Source: Dendrophyllia cribrosa (lineage: Eukaryota > Cnidaria > Anthozoa > Scleractinia > Dendrophylliidae). Taken from it: 64,000 nucleotides of DNA. The notes under the pieces were generated by a model, which was not told the DNA's origin, ran no database searches, and saw only the letters and a program-made list of their open reading frames with translations. This document shows, one piece after another, positions 20,601 through 32,100 of this stretch; position 1 is the stretch's first letter; the number at the start of each line of letters is the position of its first letter. A program made the position numbers and the translations under genes. The stretch covers positions 26,392,270 to 26,456,269 of the forward strand of contig JAJLRJ010000006.1 in NCBI GenBank assembly GCA_024195265.1. The letters are read 5' to 3'.

Positions 20601-22325
20601 ATAAATAATTCATGTTAACCCTATTTTGTCTGGGGGCACAAAGTGCCCGCACTAACTTTCAACGTAAATTTATAACTTCCTTTAATATGTATTCAAACGC
20701 CATCAAACTTTGTGACTTTTCCTAAAATTTATCTAGCAACAATTTGATATGACATTTTATTGATCGCGTGACTTGATGTTTCCATAGCAACAAGATTTTG
20801 GCAGCCATGTTTTTTGTAATTTGCATATTTTTACCTTTGAATGAAAAAAACAATGTTTATTGGTATAACTTTTACATTTTTACATCATTTAGCATTTATT
20901 TATTGGTTTTGATTAATTTTGAGTCAATTTGGATGGTTTTTAAGAGGTTTTGAAAAATTTCAGAAATCCAAGATGGCGGCCATATAACTAATTACCTAAT
21001 AACTGCGTCATATGATGTCATCGTCCCATTGTGCAGACTGCAATGGAGACAGTTTTGGACTTACTATGTCCCCTCTGGGTTTCATTGTCATAGCCTTAAT
21101 ATTCATGAAGTTACCCCTCCCCCCCCACGCCTACGCTCAGGAACTAAAAAAAATGCCCAGGCAAAATAGGGTTAATATACTACTGTACATCATTTATTGG
21201 TATCATTTAAATACAAAAGTCATGTTATTTGCATGTTCTAACTTTCAAAGAGAAAGAGTTTGGGGTTTAAAAACCTGGTCTTAATTAGCATATAAGATTT
21301 TGGCAAATTTACTTCTTTGTATTCTCCAGTTTGATTAGCTATTTTAAACACTTGAAAGAGAGATTCATCAGATGTCCAAACACCTCGAAGTCGGTTAAAA
21401 AAACTCACCAACAGTGCCTTATTTTTTCAACCCACTTCTCAGTGTTTGGAAATCCTGGTGAAACAATCTTCCTCACATTTAATATACTTTTAATTACTTC
21501 TAAGGCTAAGAAAACAATTTAATTTTTAATTTTTAAGAATTAAAAAGAAAAAAATAAAGGCCCAGCATTGTCCATAATGCAATCGTTTCTTCAATCTTTT
21601 CTTTCCAATTAAGTACATCGCAAGTGGTTTATTTATTGCACCGATAAACCATAAAACCGTGTGTGGTATATATTGTATTGCTTTTATATAATAACTACAT
21701 GTACATTTTCCATAGGGCTAGGTCTAGGAGTTTGTTAGCAGTGGCGGGGTATTCTGCAAGTAATCCAATTACCTGAATGAAAAGTATTCATTGATTCCAT
21801 GTAGATTAAGAGCGCTGATTTTTTTGTCCTGGGATCTTTTTAAAAAAAGGTTATCCTAATTTCAGTGGCTCATGATTATTAAAAAGTAAATTATACTCCA
21901 GCTCAGAGCAGTCGTCCAATTTGTGTACTCTTTCGTATGATTACAGAACAGATTTGCATTGATCCACTCAGAGTCAATTCTAATACCATTACAAGTGTCT
22001 TATGGCCCCCACTCAAGACAATGGCAAAATGGACAAAAAAGAAGGCAAGAAAGTCAATAAAAACTAAGGCAGTCATTGACAAAGAAGAACTGAAGGAAAA
22101 AGCTTATTAGCATACCTGGTTGTCCGTCTCGTATCTTCTCTTGATAAACAATGTTCCGGAAATGAAGAAAATAGCGAGCCACGCAACAATGCACAGAACT
22201 AACACCATCTTCTTTTGATAGTGTCCAGTACAAATGCTTGCAGCAGACAACAAATGCCATGACTTTGAATTAACCATCTTTAGCCTGGTCTCTCTCCGCG
22301 ATTGAGGATGACTGATCAGCTGCAT
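17426..22325 (-). CDS. Single-pass membrane coiled-coil protein, partial gene model
   Basis: Three minus-strand exons join in frame: 22325-22116, 20570-20521 and 17671-17426. The product has a short N-terminus, one hydrophobic segment (VLVLCIVAWLAIFFISGTLF) followed by KRRYETDN, and then a long predicted coiled coil (ISKLGSSLQEQIDNLSSQVS, then LDEKISTLEKEFSEKRQRA) ending in a Gln/Pro/Thr-rich tail. Acceptors and donors match GT-AG and phases agree (0, then 2, then 2 onward). The frame continues past 17426 but no next exon was found, so the 3' end is open. I do not recognise the family. The gene points away from the kinase gene, with start codons about 700 bp apart. Expression and exact start are unproven. 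Confidence 0.6.
18717..18819. repeat. Clustered TCGATCCTCGA inverted repeats, left end
   Basis: Repeats of CTCGATCC and its complement GGATCGAG alternate over about 100 bp. The mirror cluster is at 20345-20460, so the two subterminal arrays could pair with each other or within themselves. Confidence 0.8.
18975..19365. repeat. Diverged tandem duplication inside the 1.8-kb element
   Basis: AAACGGTCGCTACACATGTAA, GAACTTTTTGTCT, GCAATGAAAACTTTCG and AATCTACTCGTAATCTTTC occur in the same order at about 18976-19130 and 19192-19362. The spacing gives a unit of about 215 bp. Confidence 0.7.
20345..20460. repeat. Clustered TCGATCCTCGA inverted repeats, right end
   Basis: Subterminal array matching 18717-18819 in inverse order; contains several CGATCCTCG units and their complements. 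Confidence 0.8.
20521..20570 (-). CDS. Exon B of membrane coiled-coil protein
   Basis: 50 nt, acceptor TGTTTCAG, donor GTTAGT on the minus strand. It reads LISKLGSSLQEQIDNL and ends in phase 2; the other two frames contain stops. It joins exon A in phase 0. Confidence 0.6.
20615..21175. mobile_element. TTAA-flanked MITE with CCCTATTTTG ends
   Basis: TTAA at 20615-20618 and 21172-21175 flank CCCTATTTTGTCTGGG and the complement of CCCTATTTTGCCTGGG. TTAA followed by CCCT is the form of piggyBac ends, so assignment to that superfamily is reasonable but not proven. 553-bp body, no coding sequence. A truncated relative lies at 51137-51795. Confidence 0.78.
21558..21590. repeat. End fragment of the 207-332 MITE family
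   Basis: AAGGCCCAGCATTGTCCAT matches the left end of the elements at 211 and 1779; the rest is absent. Confidence 0.45.
22116..22325 (-). CDS. Exon A of membrane coiled-coil protein
   Basis: Open frame on the minus strand to donor GTATGC after the codon for Gln (phase 0). Possible starts are ATG at 22325, 22277 and 22208; I favour 22277 or 22325 because they leave a cytosolic N-terminus before the membrane segment. A basic KRR follows the hydrophobic stretch. Confidence 0.55.
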
Positions 22326-23026
22326 GAAGCTCCCAACTCAAACAAACAGACGGGGCCAATAAATTGCTGTATAAGTGAAGTGTACGTGGTTGAAAAGATT
22401 CAAAATCACCTGGGACACATGTTATGCATGCATAACACAATATGGCCATAAACAAACAACTTACACGTCACGCAGATCCATCGACGAAGTCGAGCATATA
22501 AAACGAAGAAAGGTCTCCACTATACCTCTGCAAGGCATACGAATCACATCGCGTCTGATGGAAAATGAACGCAATCCAGTTTATAAACACAGTACGCAAA
22601 ATGGCCCTAACCGCGAATCCTGATGAATGTACACGAAGGAAGCGCAAGAAAAATGAGATCTCACTCGGGTGGGATGCGGCAAAAAGTGTTTCCATCAAAG
22701 TGAGGCAGAGGCTAAGTGTGAGGCTTATTGCTGTATTTTTAACAGCATTTTACACTATTAGTTGATTTAAAGTTTCAGATTAAAATAATATATTAAGAAC
22801 TGAATTGCATTTTTTGCCTAAAACTCTTGATGTTTTATCAAAAAGAAATAAAATTCAAAGTTGAAACTAGCCATTCCCAGGGGTCCTTGAGGGATGTAAT
22901 CCAAGATGGCGACCGCGACTGCTTCAGGGTCCAAAGACACTGGGAACGAGCTCCTGAAACAACAAAAAGGAAAAACAAGATGGCGGGGAAATTTCTCGAA
23001 GCGGACGATTTCTAAACAACCTTTGA
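22326..23026. promoter_or_regulatory. Inferred divergent promoter and 5' leader region
   Basis: The putative first coding exons of two oppositely oriented genes face each other across about 700 bp. The right part includes several CCAAGATGGCG-type words like those of housekeeping promoters and leaders. No TATA box is obvious. Transcription start sites cannot be seen. Confidence 0.4.
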
Positions 23027-23043
23027 ATGGCGCACACAGATGA
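22906..23043 (+). CDS. Upstream ORF overlapping the kinase start
   Basis: ATG in context AAGATGGCG opens 45 codons ending at TGA 23041-23043, overlapping the main start in another frame. If the transcript includes it, it would restrict initiation at 23027. Alternatively transcription starts downstream of it. Confidence 0.4.
   Translation: MATATASGSKDTGNELLKQQKGKTRWRGNFSKRTISKQPLNGAHR
22980..23015 (+). CDS. Short upstream ORF, 11 aa
   Basis: ATG in the same strong context (AAGATGGCG) encodes MAGKFLEADDF and stops 11 bases before the kinase ATG. Classic uORF geometry permitting reinitiation. Confidence 0.4.
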   Translation: MAGKFLEADDF

Positions 23044-23122
23044 CCAGTGGATCAGGCTATTCAATGTGTCAGATCCGCGGAGAGCTTATGCCGGCCATAC
23101 TTTGTATAAAGTCACTTCCAAG
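23027..23122 (+). CDS. RPS6KC1: RPS6KC1 exon 1 (aa 1-32)
   Basis: ATG followed by AHTDDQWIRLFNVSDPRRA and YAGHTLYKVTSK, the first strands of the PX domain. Donor GTAATG, phase 0. Confidence 0.85.
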
Positions 23123-26100
23123 GTAATGAATTTCTGCAATTTAAGCTAAATTCTCAGACAGTTATTGCACCAACGATTGGTGGTTAATTTGCAAGTTTGT
23201 GTCAATTGAAAATGATTGATTTGATTTTCTGACGACGCTCACCCTTAGAAACGTGCCATGGAAACACTTTTTACCTTATTTTCCTTTAAGGACCATAATT
23301 AAGTACTTATTAAACTAACAATTGTTTGATTTGACATTGTAGGTTTTCCAAAGGGAATTTCCCGAAGGCGCGACTGAGGTTTGTTTTAGTTACACACTGT
23401 ACAGCTGTATTTTAAACTAGCGACGAAATTGTCAGAAGGCGGAATTGAAATCAGATGAAAATTACATAATGATCGATCTGTTAAATAAACATAACGAAAC
23501 AGAAACGGAAGCCATGACTGACTATTTCAGAACGGTTCTAGAATTAACGTTTTGTAGAACGAGGCATATAGAAACAAAATGATCCATTCTTATGGCAAAT
23601 AAGTGGCCAGGTATTCTAGAATCTAGCCAAAATTTCTGCTTGCATCTCAATTTCTTGACTTCCATAAGAAAATTAAGCTCCTTCTACATGTAACTGTACC
23701 TTCATATCTGACTCTGCTTACCATTCATTGGTGTATGTAGTTTAGCGCAAACTACATGTATCCTTTTACAGTGTGACCCAAGGTTGCAATTCCCTACTTT
23801 TCCTGTTTCTTCCTACCTCATCATTGATAGTGGAAATTAGGCTTTAGGTAGCCTGTGATCAGGTATTTTTTTCTTGTGGATGAGAGTCTAAGAGTATTTC
23901 TCTGGGGCATGTAGTTTTAATAGTTTATTCATCTATGAATTTAAACCTGTTTTGGAGGGGAAGAGGGAGGGGAAGGCAGATTTAAAGCATCAGTACAGTT
24001 TTTGTTATTGTTAATTAACAACAGCATTATGAAACTGTCATAATCCAAATTGGCAATGTTAGATCTAGAGATATAGATTACTTCATGGGCAGTGTGGGCA
24101 TACAGTATTCACACAAAGCCTCGCTATTTTCAATTTCTGATGCAAACCAGTGAGTGCATATATACAGCACAAAGCACTGCCCATGCTGTAATTTGTTGAT
24201 TTTATACATACTGAGATTTGTGATTGGATGGAATGTTTTTTCACATGTGAGAAAGTTGTTTTGCAATTCTGATTGGCTGCAAACCCCAAACAGGGTTTTC
24301 ACATGCCAAATTTAAATAGAACATGTCAATAAGTATGAAATAATACTGAATACATGTACACAACAGAAACTAATATTAATTTATTTGACAATGTGTGTTT
24401 GCTCAATTTGTTACAGATAGCAGTATGGAGACGTTTTAGTGATTTCAAGAAACTTCACCAGGAGCTGTTAAAGATCTACACTCTTAAACACTTCAAGGAG
24501 GATGATTTCCCGCCTTTCCCAAAGGCCAAATTCTTTGGTATTTATATTACTTAATTATGTCAATATCAACTTTATAGTGTATAGTATATATTGATTGTTA
24601 ATTTACCCAATTCTTTACTCAAGTCTGACCAACCTGTAGACATGAGCATTTCTTAGAACATACATGTAAAAGAAGTATTCCTTTGATATCTTACATGCTC
24701 AAAGCAATCTTAAAAAGCCCTGGAGTTTTGGCAGTTGTCTTGAAAAGTCTTGAATCTGGCCAGAGTGCTTGCAAAGTGCTATACTTTAGTTTGGCTCATA
24801 CCGCTTTAAGATAATTATTATGGACAATGACTTGTGTTGGACATGTCTGGATGTTGCAAATTAATGTGATTGCAGGTCGTTTTGAAGAGGGAGTAATTGA
24901 AGAAAGAAGAAAAGCTGCTTTGGAGCTTTTGACATTTGCTGGAAACGTACCAGATCTTTTTACAAGCCAACCATTTGTGAAGTTCTTTGAGGTATTTAAA
25001 AAGTTTGCATTTAGTCTTTCGAGTAAAATCTTGCTAGCTTTAAAACCCTTCGGCTGATACTTAATTCAAACTTATGCTAACTTGATTACAAGTTGTTTTG
25101 TTTGCCATGTTTTTGTTTTCTAGGTCTGCTTTTTACTGGTCTACATTGTATGTTTTCTAGGACTTCCCTTTCTAGGTCTTCATTTAGGTCTACATTTTCT
25201 AGGCACAATACTATGCCTTCTATTTTCCTTTTTTGGATCATTGCCATCTTGGCAAGCCTGGTACATGTATTTAAAGGGGCTATGTCACCTATTTTTAGCA
25301 TCACTTTGAAAGCCAAAAAACATATTTGTTTCAATAAAAACCTACAAATAATGGTCAGTTTTGTTAACAAAATATAATTTAATACTCTTACTACTAACTA
25401 GGAGTGCACAGAAACTAGAATTCATTATCTTTGACTGTGGATGGCCAGGATGGAAATGGATTGCAACTTGAAAAAATTGGCCAAATTTTTCATTGCCAAG
25501 TTCCTCCCAAGTGTGGTGGAAAAATTGCAGAAAAACTTATTATGGTTTGTTCTTCCTTGAAGAAATCACTTGATATAATTATCGTCTTGATGTTCTAAAA
25601 GCAATTTTATGTTTGAGCAAAGTACTTTGTCAACTACATGTATTTGGTGTATTTTGACCAAAGCACAGCAGAATCTGCATGACAATGCCCCATTACACAC
25701 ATTGGTGGGAAGTGTCTCATCACTGTATTATGTACATCATGTACACCTTACATATCATAGAAAAAAAAACTCTTATACATTGTATGTCTTCTCAAACAAA
25801 CACCCTCTTTTTAGCAGATGTATGGCGTGGGAGCTTGCTTGCATAAATGATGCAAGATTTTATGTGCAGTAGTGATGCACAATGCAATACTACATGGAAT
25901 CTGATTATCTTAAAAAAGCTGTGTTGCTTATAATAATCTGGTGACATTACATGTACAATATACATGTACATACATGTACCTGAGGAGTATACCCTTTCAC
26001 TCCCAGAGTCAATTATGGAGACATGTAGTGTAGTTCTAACTTGATTCTGTGGACAAAAACCTATGGTGTGACCATTCAAATGAAACCTCTTCAGCAGTAC

Positions 26101-29100
26101 TTTTGCATGGTACCATTTGTTTTGTAATATTTTACAAAATGAAATTTGGGATTTTTCTTGAATTTTAATGTTTGGCACTCTTGGGAGTGAAAGGGTTTTA
26201 AGGAAGAATCACACTCAGTTCACTTTAAAATACAAGTATTCAGATTTTACTGTATCTAAAGTTATACAATCATGTATGTTCGCTTTACCAAACACTTGAC
26301 AATTAGCCTGCGTGCAGCCGTCTCCAATTTCCTTGCTCCCCGCGAAAAACGGACATCTGCGTAATGACGTTTCGAATCGTGTTCACGTATCCTGCTGTTT
26401 CTCAAGGATCCGTGGACTGCACTCTGATTGGACGCTTGACAGTAGGTATTGTTAGGAACAATTCTGATTGGCTATAACTCCGATATAATTTATGCTGCAT
26501 AAAAATTCATGCGGGGTTTTCCATTGACAGATCTAAATATGTCGACTAAACATGGGTGATTGTGTGCTGTGTTTCTCGCCTATTGTGAAGCATAGCCACA
26601 GAAATCTTGTTCAAGGTCGCAGTGAATTTAAAGTTGACAAAGAAAACCTTTCACTAGAGTTTGCTGTACACTCTACGACCCCATTGGCATACATGTATCT
26701 CTGTGGACCATGCGCTGGACTTCTACAGAAGCAACATCGATGGACTTTTTCAATGTTTGATACTATAATACTATGATACAACAATCTACTCTAGCTCGAA
26801 AAACATAAATCTAGGTACACATGTAGTTCTGAGAATAAAAGGACAAAGGGGCTATATTAAAAGAGGAATGCAGAATCACTACAAGAAAACAATAAATTAT
26901 TTACAGTAAATTAATTTACAGTAAACAGTAAATTATTTACTTGTAGATCCAATGTAAAACCCTCCCTCGAAGAAAACCATTCACCGAAAACGAAATTTCG
27001 CAGGTCCTACTTTTGTGGCAAATTTGAAATTCCTGTACCACTGAGCCTAATAAAAGCCGGTAAAAAGAGCTAGGGAATGATTCTTCAAAACATTGTCACA
27101 GCGAGAAATCCTGGCTAGACATAAGGTGAAGATCATTTCACAGCACGAGTCTGTTGAGATAATAATGGAATATTTTAATCGTGAACAGTGGGATATGTGA
27201 ACACGATTCAAAATGGCGTTACGCAGACATCCTTTTCTGCATGAAGCAAAGGAAATAGGAAACATCTGTGCACAGGCTATTAACTATATGAGCTATATTT
27301 GTAATATTCTTTACATTCCAGGGGGGATTCCCTGATAGCCCAGTTCGCAGCGACAGTTTTGCTAGCCGAGAGGGCAGCTCATCAGATGCAGAATATGAAA
27401 GTCCTAGAGCTGCAGTCTCAACCCAAGGAGATAAATATCCTGACAGTGGTGTTCAGATTGAACGGCAGTCACCCTCTCCTCCATGTACCTCAAGCAAAGA
27501 AAATGGTTTGATGAACTGTTTTGTCTTACAGTACTGTTATACTGCCAGCAGATCTCATTAAAAGGGACAATACAGTGAACCGCTGAAATACATGTATAGA
27601 AATTTCATTTTGCTTTTATTAGTTAATATTTCCCTTTTTTTTATTTACAGTGTATATTGCCAAATACTACCAAACTAGATCGGATAAAAATATTTTATAT
27701 TTTGCAAAACAGAATGTACATGTACTTTGGAGGTAAAGTGCGGGATCAGATTATAATTAATTTTTTCTTCCTTTCTCAAAGCAACCTCCAGGCCATAATT
27801 AAGAAAACATAACATATCAGCCAAATGCAAAACACTGCCCGTTACCTGAGGTGGTTAATTAATTGTCACAGGGTGATCAGGAAAAGTGTGAACTTTGAAA
27901 ATATTTCTGCGGTGTTATCTCATTTGAAGCCGTTAAAAACTACAGACAGACATCATTTTCCTGTTGTGAGCCTGGGCTCCCTGTGTCTAGCTGTGTACCG
28001 GTAAGTAAAAAGTGTGCTTTATAAATTTGTCCTTTTTGATTGCTTTGTTTCAGGTGATAATCTAGATGAGGCCTCCCTTGGAGGTGTATGGCTCTGCAAA
28101 CAGCCTTCACTTACTGAAGGCCTTGACAATCTCAGCTCAGGAGAAGAAGATAATGACTGCCAGGAACCAAGCGATTCAACACTGCCAGAAGCAGAGACTG
28201 AAGGTGAACAAAGTGAGGAGATTGTCCCAAAGGCTGAAGAAGATCATGATGATGTTTTCATGGATGACATTGACGAATGTTCAGAAAATGAATCTGCGAC
28301 ATCAGAGAGGGATGAACAGGCAAGCAGTGCCGAACCTCCTAATTGGCTTGTGCGAGCAATTTCAATTTGCAGCGAAGGAGAGGACTTGGAAGCTCTTGCT
28401 TCTGAAGCAGACACGGAGGAGCTGTCTTTTCCACGAGCATTTTCAGAGCATGGTTACTGTAGTGGAGAGGAAAGAACTGATGAAAATGAATCATCAACGA
28501 ACATTCATGACAGCGAATTACCAAACTATCCACAGTCTGACTCTTGGGTTGACCTTCATCTGCATCAAAATAAAACAGATGCTTCTGAAAATTTGACTCA
28601 AAATTCCAATACGGAAAGTCCTTTGTCATTTGATCACAAACACAGTGGCAGTCAGGGGATAGATCATGACAAAACACTACATTCTGTAAATCCCTCTGTG
28701 AAATTAGAACCTTCTGATTCAAGCTCCAACACAAGTGTTCATTCTAAAGATTCTCATTCTTTGAAGGATTCTGTTTCTGTTGGCACTTCAGAAGACAAAC
28801 AGTTGTTCACAAGTTCAAATGATTCAGAGAAGGCAGTAACACGGCAGAGGACTATCTCTGATCTAGGAAATATCATCATTGATCGTAAGGAGAGTGACTA
28901 TTTGTATGTGGCAGGACACACAATTCATAAAGCACTTGAATACGAGGTTAATGGCAGATATGAAGAGGCATTCAGCTTGTACAAGACATGTGTTAGTGTG
29001 CTTCTGAGTGGTGTACAAGGTATTGGTCATTTTAATATAATAGAATAATACGTTTTAATACATGTCACAGCAATTATTATAACTGAGAGTTGAAAATCTC

Positions 29101-32100
29101 TAGGACACCTACATGTATGTATGTGGCCACTCGGCCATGGTCCACACACACTTAAATGTTCAGAATTGCATGCAACTGTTCAACAAATGCTTTGATGGAT
29201 ATTTGACAGAGTTAGTTATAATTTTGTCATTTTCGTTTTTACTTAATATGTGACAGAATTATGTGTGTTACCATGAACTTTTATAGATAAGGACACTTTG
29301 TGATGCCTATCATGGAGTAGTGTGGCCCTTCTCTGCATGCAATCCTGGACATTACTTGCCGATTGACTGATGGACTGACTGACAGTTGACTGACTGACTG
29401 ACAGGTTGACCGATAGGTTGATTGACTGACTGATTCATTGGTTGATTGACAGACAGGTTGAATAACTGGCAGGCTGATTGACTGCAGGTTGATTGACTGA
29501 TTGACTGTCTTTTTTGATGGATTGACTGACTGACTGATTGACTAATTAACTTTCATATTGTGTACTGACAGGTTGACTGATTGACAGGTTGATTGACTGA
29601 CTGGTTAGCAAGTTGAATGACTGGCTGACTGATTGACAGACTGACAGGTTGATTGATTGACTGAATGACTTAATGACAGATTGGTGGACTGATTGACTGA
29701 CTGATTGACAGGTTGACTGATTAACATATTGACAAGCTGACAGACTGACTGACTAAATGACAGGTTGACTGATTAACTTATTGACAAGCCGACAGACTGA
29801 CTGACTAAATGACAGGTTGACTGATTAACTTATTGACAAGCTGACAGACTGACTGACTAAATGACAGGTTGATTGTATGACTGATTGGCTAAGAGGTTGA
29901 CAGACTGACAGGTTGATTGATTGACTGACTGACTTACTGACAGGTGATGATGACAGGTTAATGGACTGTATAACTGACTGATTGACAGGTTAATTGTCTG
30001 GGGAATGAGTGATTGATCAACTTACTGACAAGTTGACTGGCTGACTGATTGACAGGTTGATTGACTGACTGGCTGACAGGTTAACTGATTGACTGACTGT
30101 TGACAGACTGACAGGTTGACTGATGGACTGATTGACTGACTGACTGACAGGTTGATTTACTGACAGGTTGACTGACTGATTGGCAGGTTGACTGATTTAC
30201 TGACAGGTTGACTGACTGATTGACAGATTAATGTCGGTTGATGTCTGACTGGCAGGTTGACTTGCTGACTGGCAGGTTAATTGATTGATTGACTAATTAA
30301 CTCACTGGCTGACTGATAGACTGTAGTGACTTACTGCACAGCCCCATACTCATAGAACCTAGCCCGTCATTTTTCATGGTCATGGCTAGCGGAATGTTTC
30401 GCGGGCACGCGCGTACCCGCCGCCCTCTGCCGTCGCGCAGGTAGCTCTGTCGCACGGGACTAGCTCGCGGACGCATATGACGTCGTAAAACATACGTGTA
30501 CGTCATGTTGAAACCAAAGCGAGGCTTTTTTTTCGCGTGGTTACACGACCGAATGTCACGTCAGCTGGGAAAACACTTAATTGATGTTTTGCTGTGTTTA
30601 CAGAGCGGAGAAAACGGTTTAAATTAAAGTCGTTATTTTCCTGCATTTTTTCGTGGTTTGCTACTCAAGACAGGGATACTAATTAAGGGATACTCAAAAG
30701 CCGCTTTAGTGGAAAAAGAAGAGCTTTCAGGGATAAAAATAATATAATCTTGCTTCGAGGAACTATATACGTTTTAGCAATGCGAGAGATGGGTTCGTTT
30801 TACGGATTTCAGCACCAAAGCGGAGATTTTAAGAATTTCCAAGCACAGTAGTCGCCAGAGGGACTTAAAGGTAAAACAAATTACATTTTTCGATGGGAAT
30901 TTATCTTGATATCAATCTGTGATTGACTTTTTGTTTGTGTTCTCGTTAGTTTTGGAGAATTGTTTTTAAACGTGTAGCTTAAATTCAGTTGTATTAATTT
31001 CTTGAATTTCATCAAAGACACGGCTCGGCCTCGATGCGCGTTTTGCGTTTTGCTTTTGAACATAAACTAATGGAGATGTGAATAAAATTTTTTGAAAGAA
31101 GATTGTGTTGTCCATTTTTATGTGTTTGTTCATTCATTACATAGATTGAAAAGCGATTTTATGTAAACAAAACAAGACTTAGATTTTATACTCGCATCGC
31201 CTTATGCAAATATGTTTGTGTATTTTTGCAATTTTGGTTTCCAAATCAGTTTCTCGGGCATTTTGTGACAAGCAACAAGTGTATTTTATTCTGAAAATAG
31301 TCGTAATAGTTATTCTAGACGGAGAAAAAGTTGTTTTTGTGAACTTTTGTACGGTCTAAATGTACTGTGCAGACGGTTGGGTAACAAGCTTAAGCTTACT
31401 GTTTTTGAGAATTGCTAAAATTAAAAAATAGCCCGGTCGTCAATCTTAATTCCGACCTTTCACCTAAGTTAACTTTCATCTAAGTAAAGCTTGTTCAGAG
31501 GGTCTTCAGAGGGCAATGCTGTTAGGCCAACAAATGAATGGGGTTAGTTTCTAGAGAAACTGTGGTGCTGCGTCGGTGGGGGGATGAAACACGAGAATTT
31601 AGTTTTATCGACTGAGTCGATAAGGTAAATTGACCACCGTAAAAAGATTCAAATAGCTGACGTTTCGAGCGCTAGCCCTTCGTCGGAGCGAATCAAGGAA
31701 TTGTGGGTAGTGTGTGGTTTTATATAGTAAGCGGTGGAGCTACGCTATTGGTGGAAATTTGGTGACGTGAAAAACAAATGTAGATTAGTTGAATGAAAAG
31801 CGTTCGTTGATTCCGTGGGGTTTGAGAGTGCCGATTTGAAAGATGATTTTTTGTTCTAGGTTTTTACGGCTTTCTGTGTTACCCTGGTGTAGGGAAAGGC
31901 CGCAGATTGTCATGTGTTGTTTAGAATGGTTAGTAAGATTAAAATGGCGCGCGACTGGTTTGGATGCGTCTTTGTCATTTTTTTCAACGTCTCGGAGATG
32001 TTCACGAAAACGGTCGCCCAGTCTTCTCCCTGTTTCGCCAATGTATATCTTTTTGCAAAAAGTACATGTTATGCAGTAGATAACATTTACGGAGGTGCAT

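Noticed and set aside
21315..21345. 26-nt candidate minus-strand exon between exons A and B
   Set aside because: It has AG and GT borders but is not a multiple of three and would break the phase-0 join between exons A and B.
26552..26776. 74-codon frame beginning MGDCVLCFSP
   Set aside because: Cys-containing start suggested a zinc finger, but no full motif or splice context follows and it lies inside a probable repeat.
28066..28596. 176-codon plus-strand frame
   Set aside because: Alternative frame of kinase exon 6; the acidic frame joins exons 5 and 7 in phase and continues the MIT domain.
29360..30328. CRISPR-like array
   Set aside because: Repeats are tiny, degenerate and continuous without unique spacers, and the DNA is eukaryotic.
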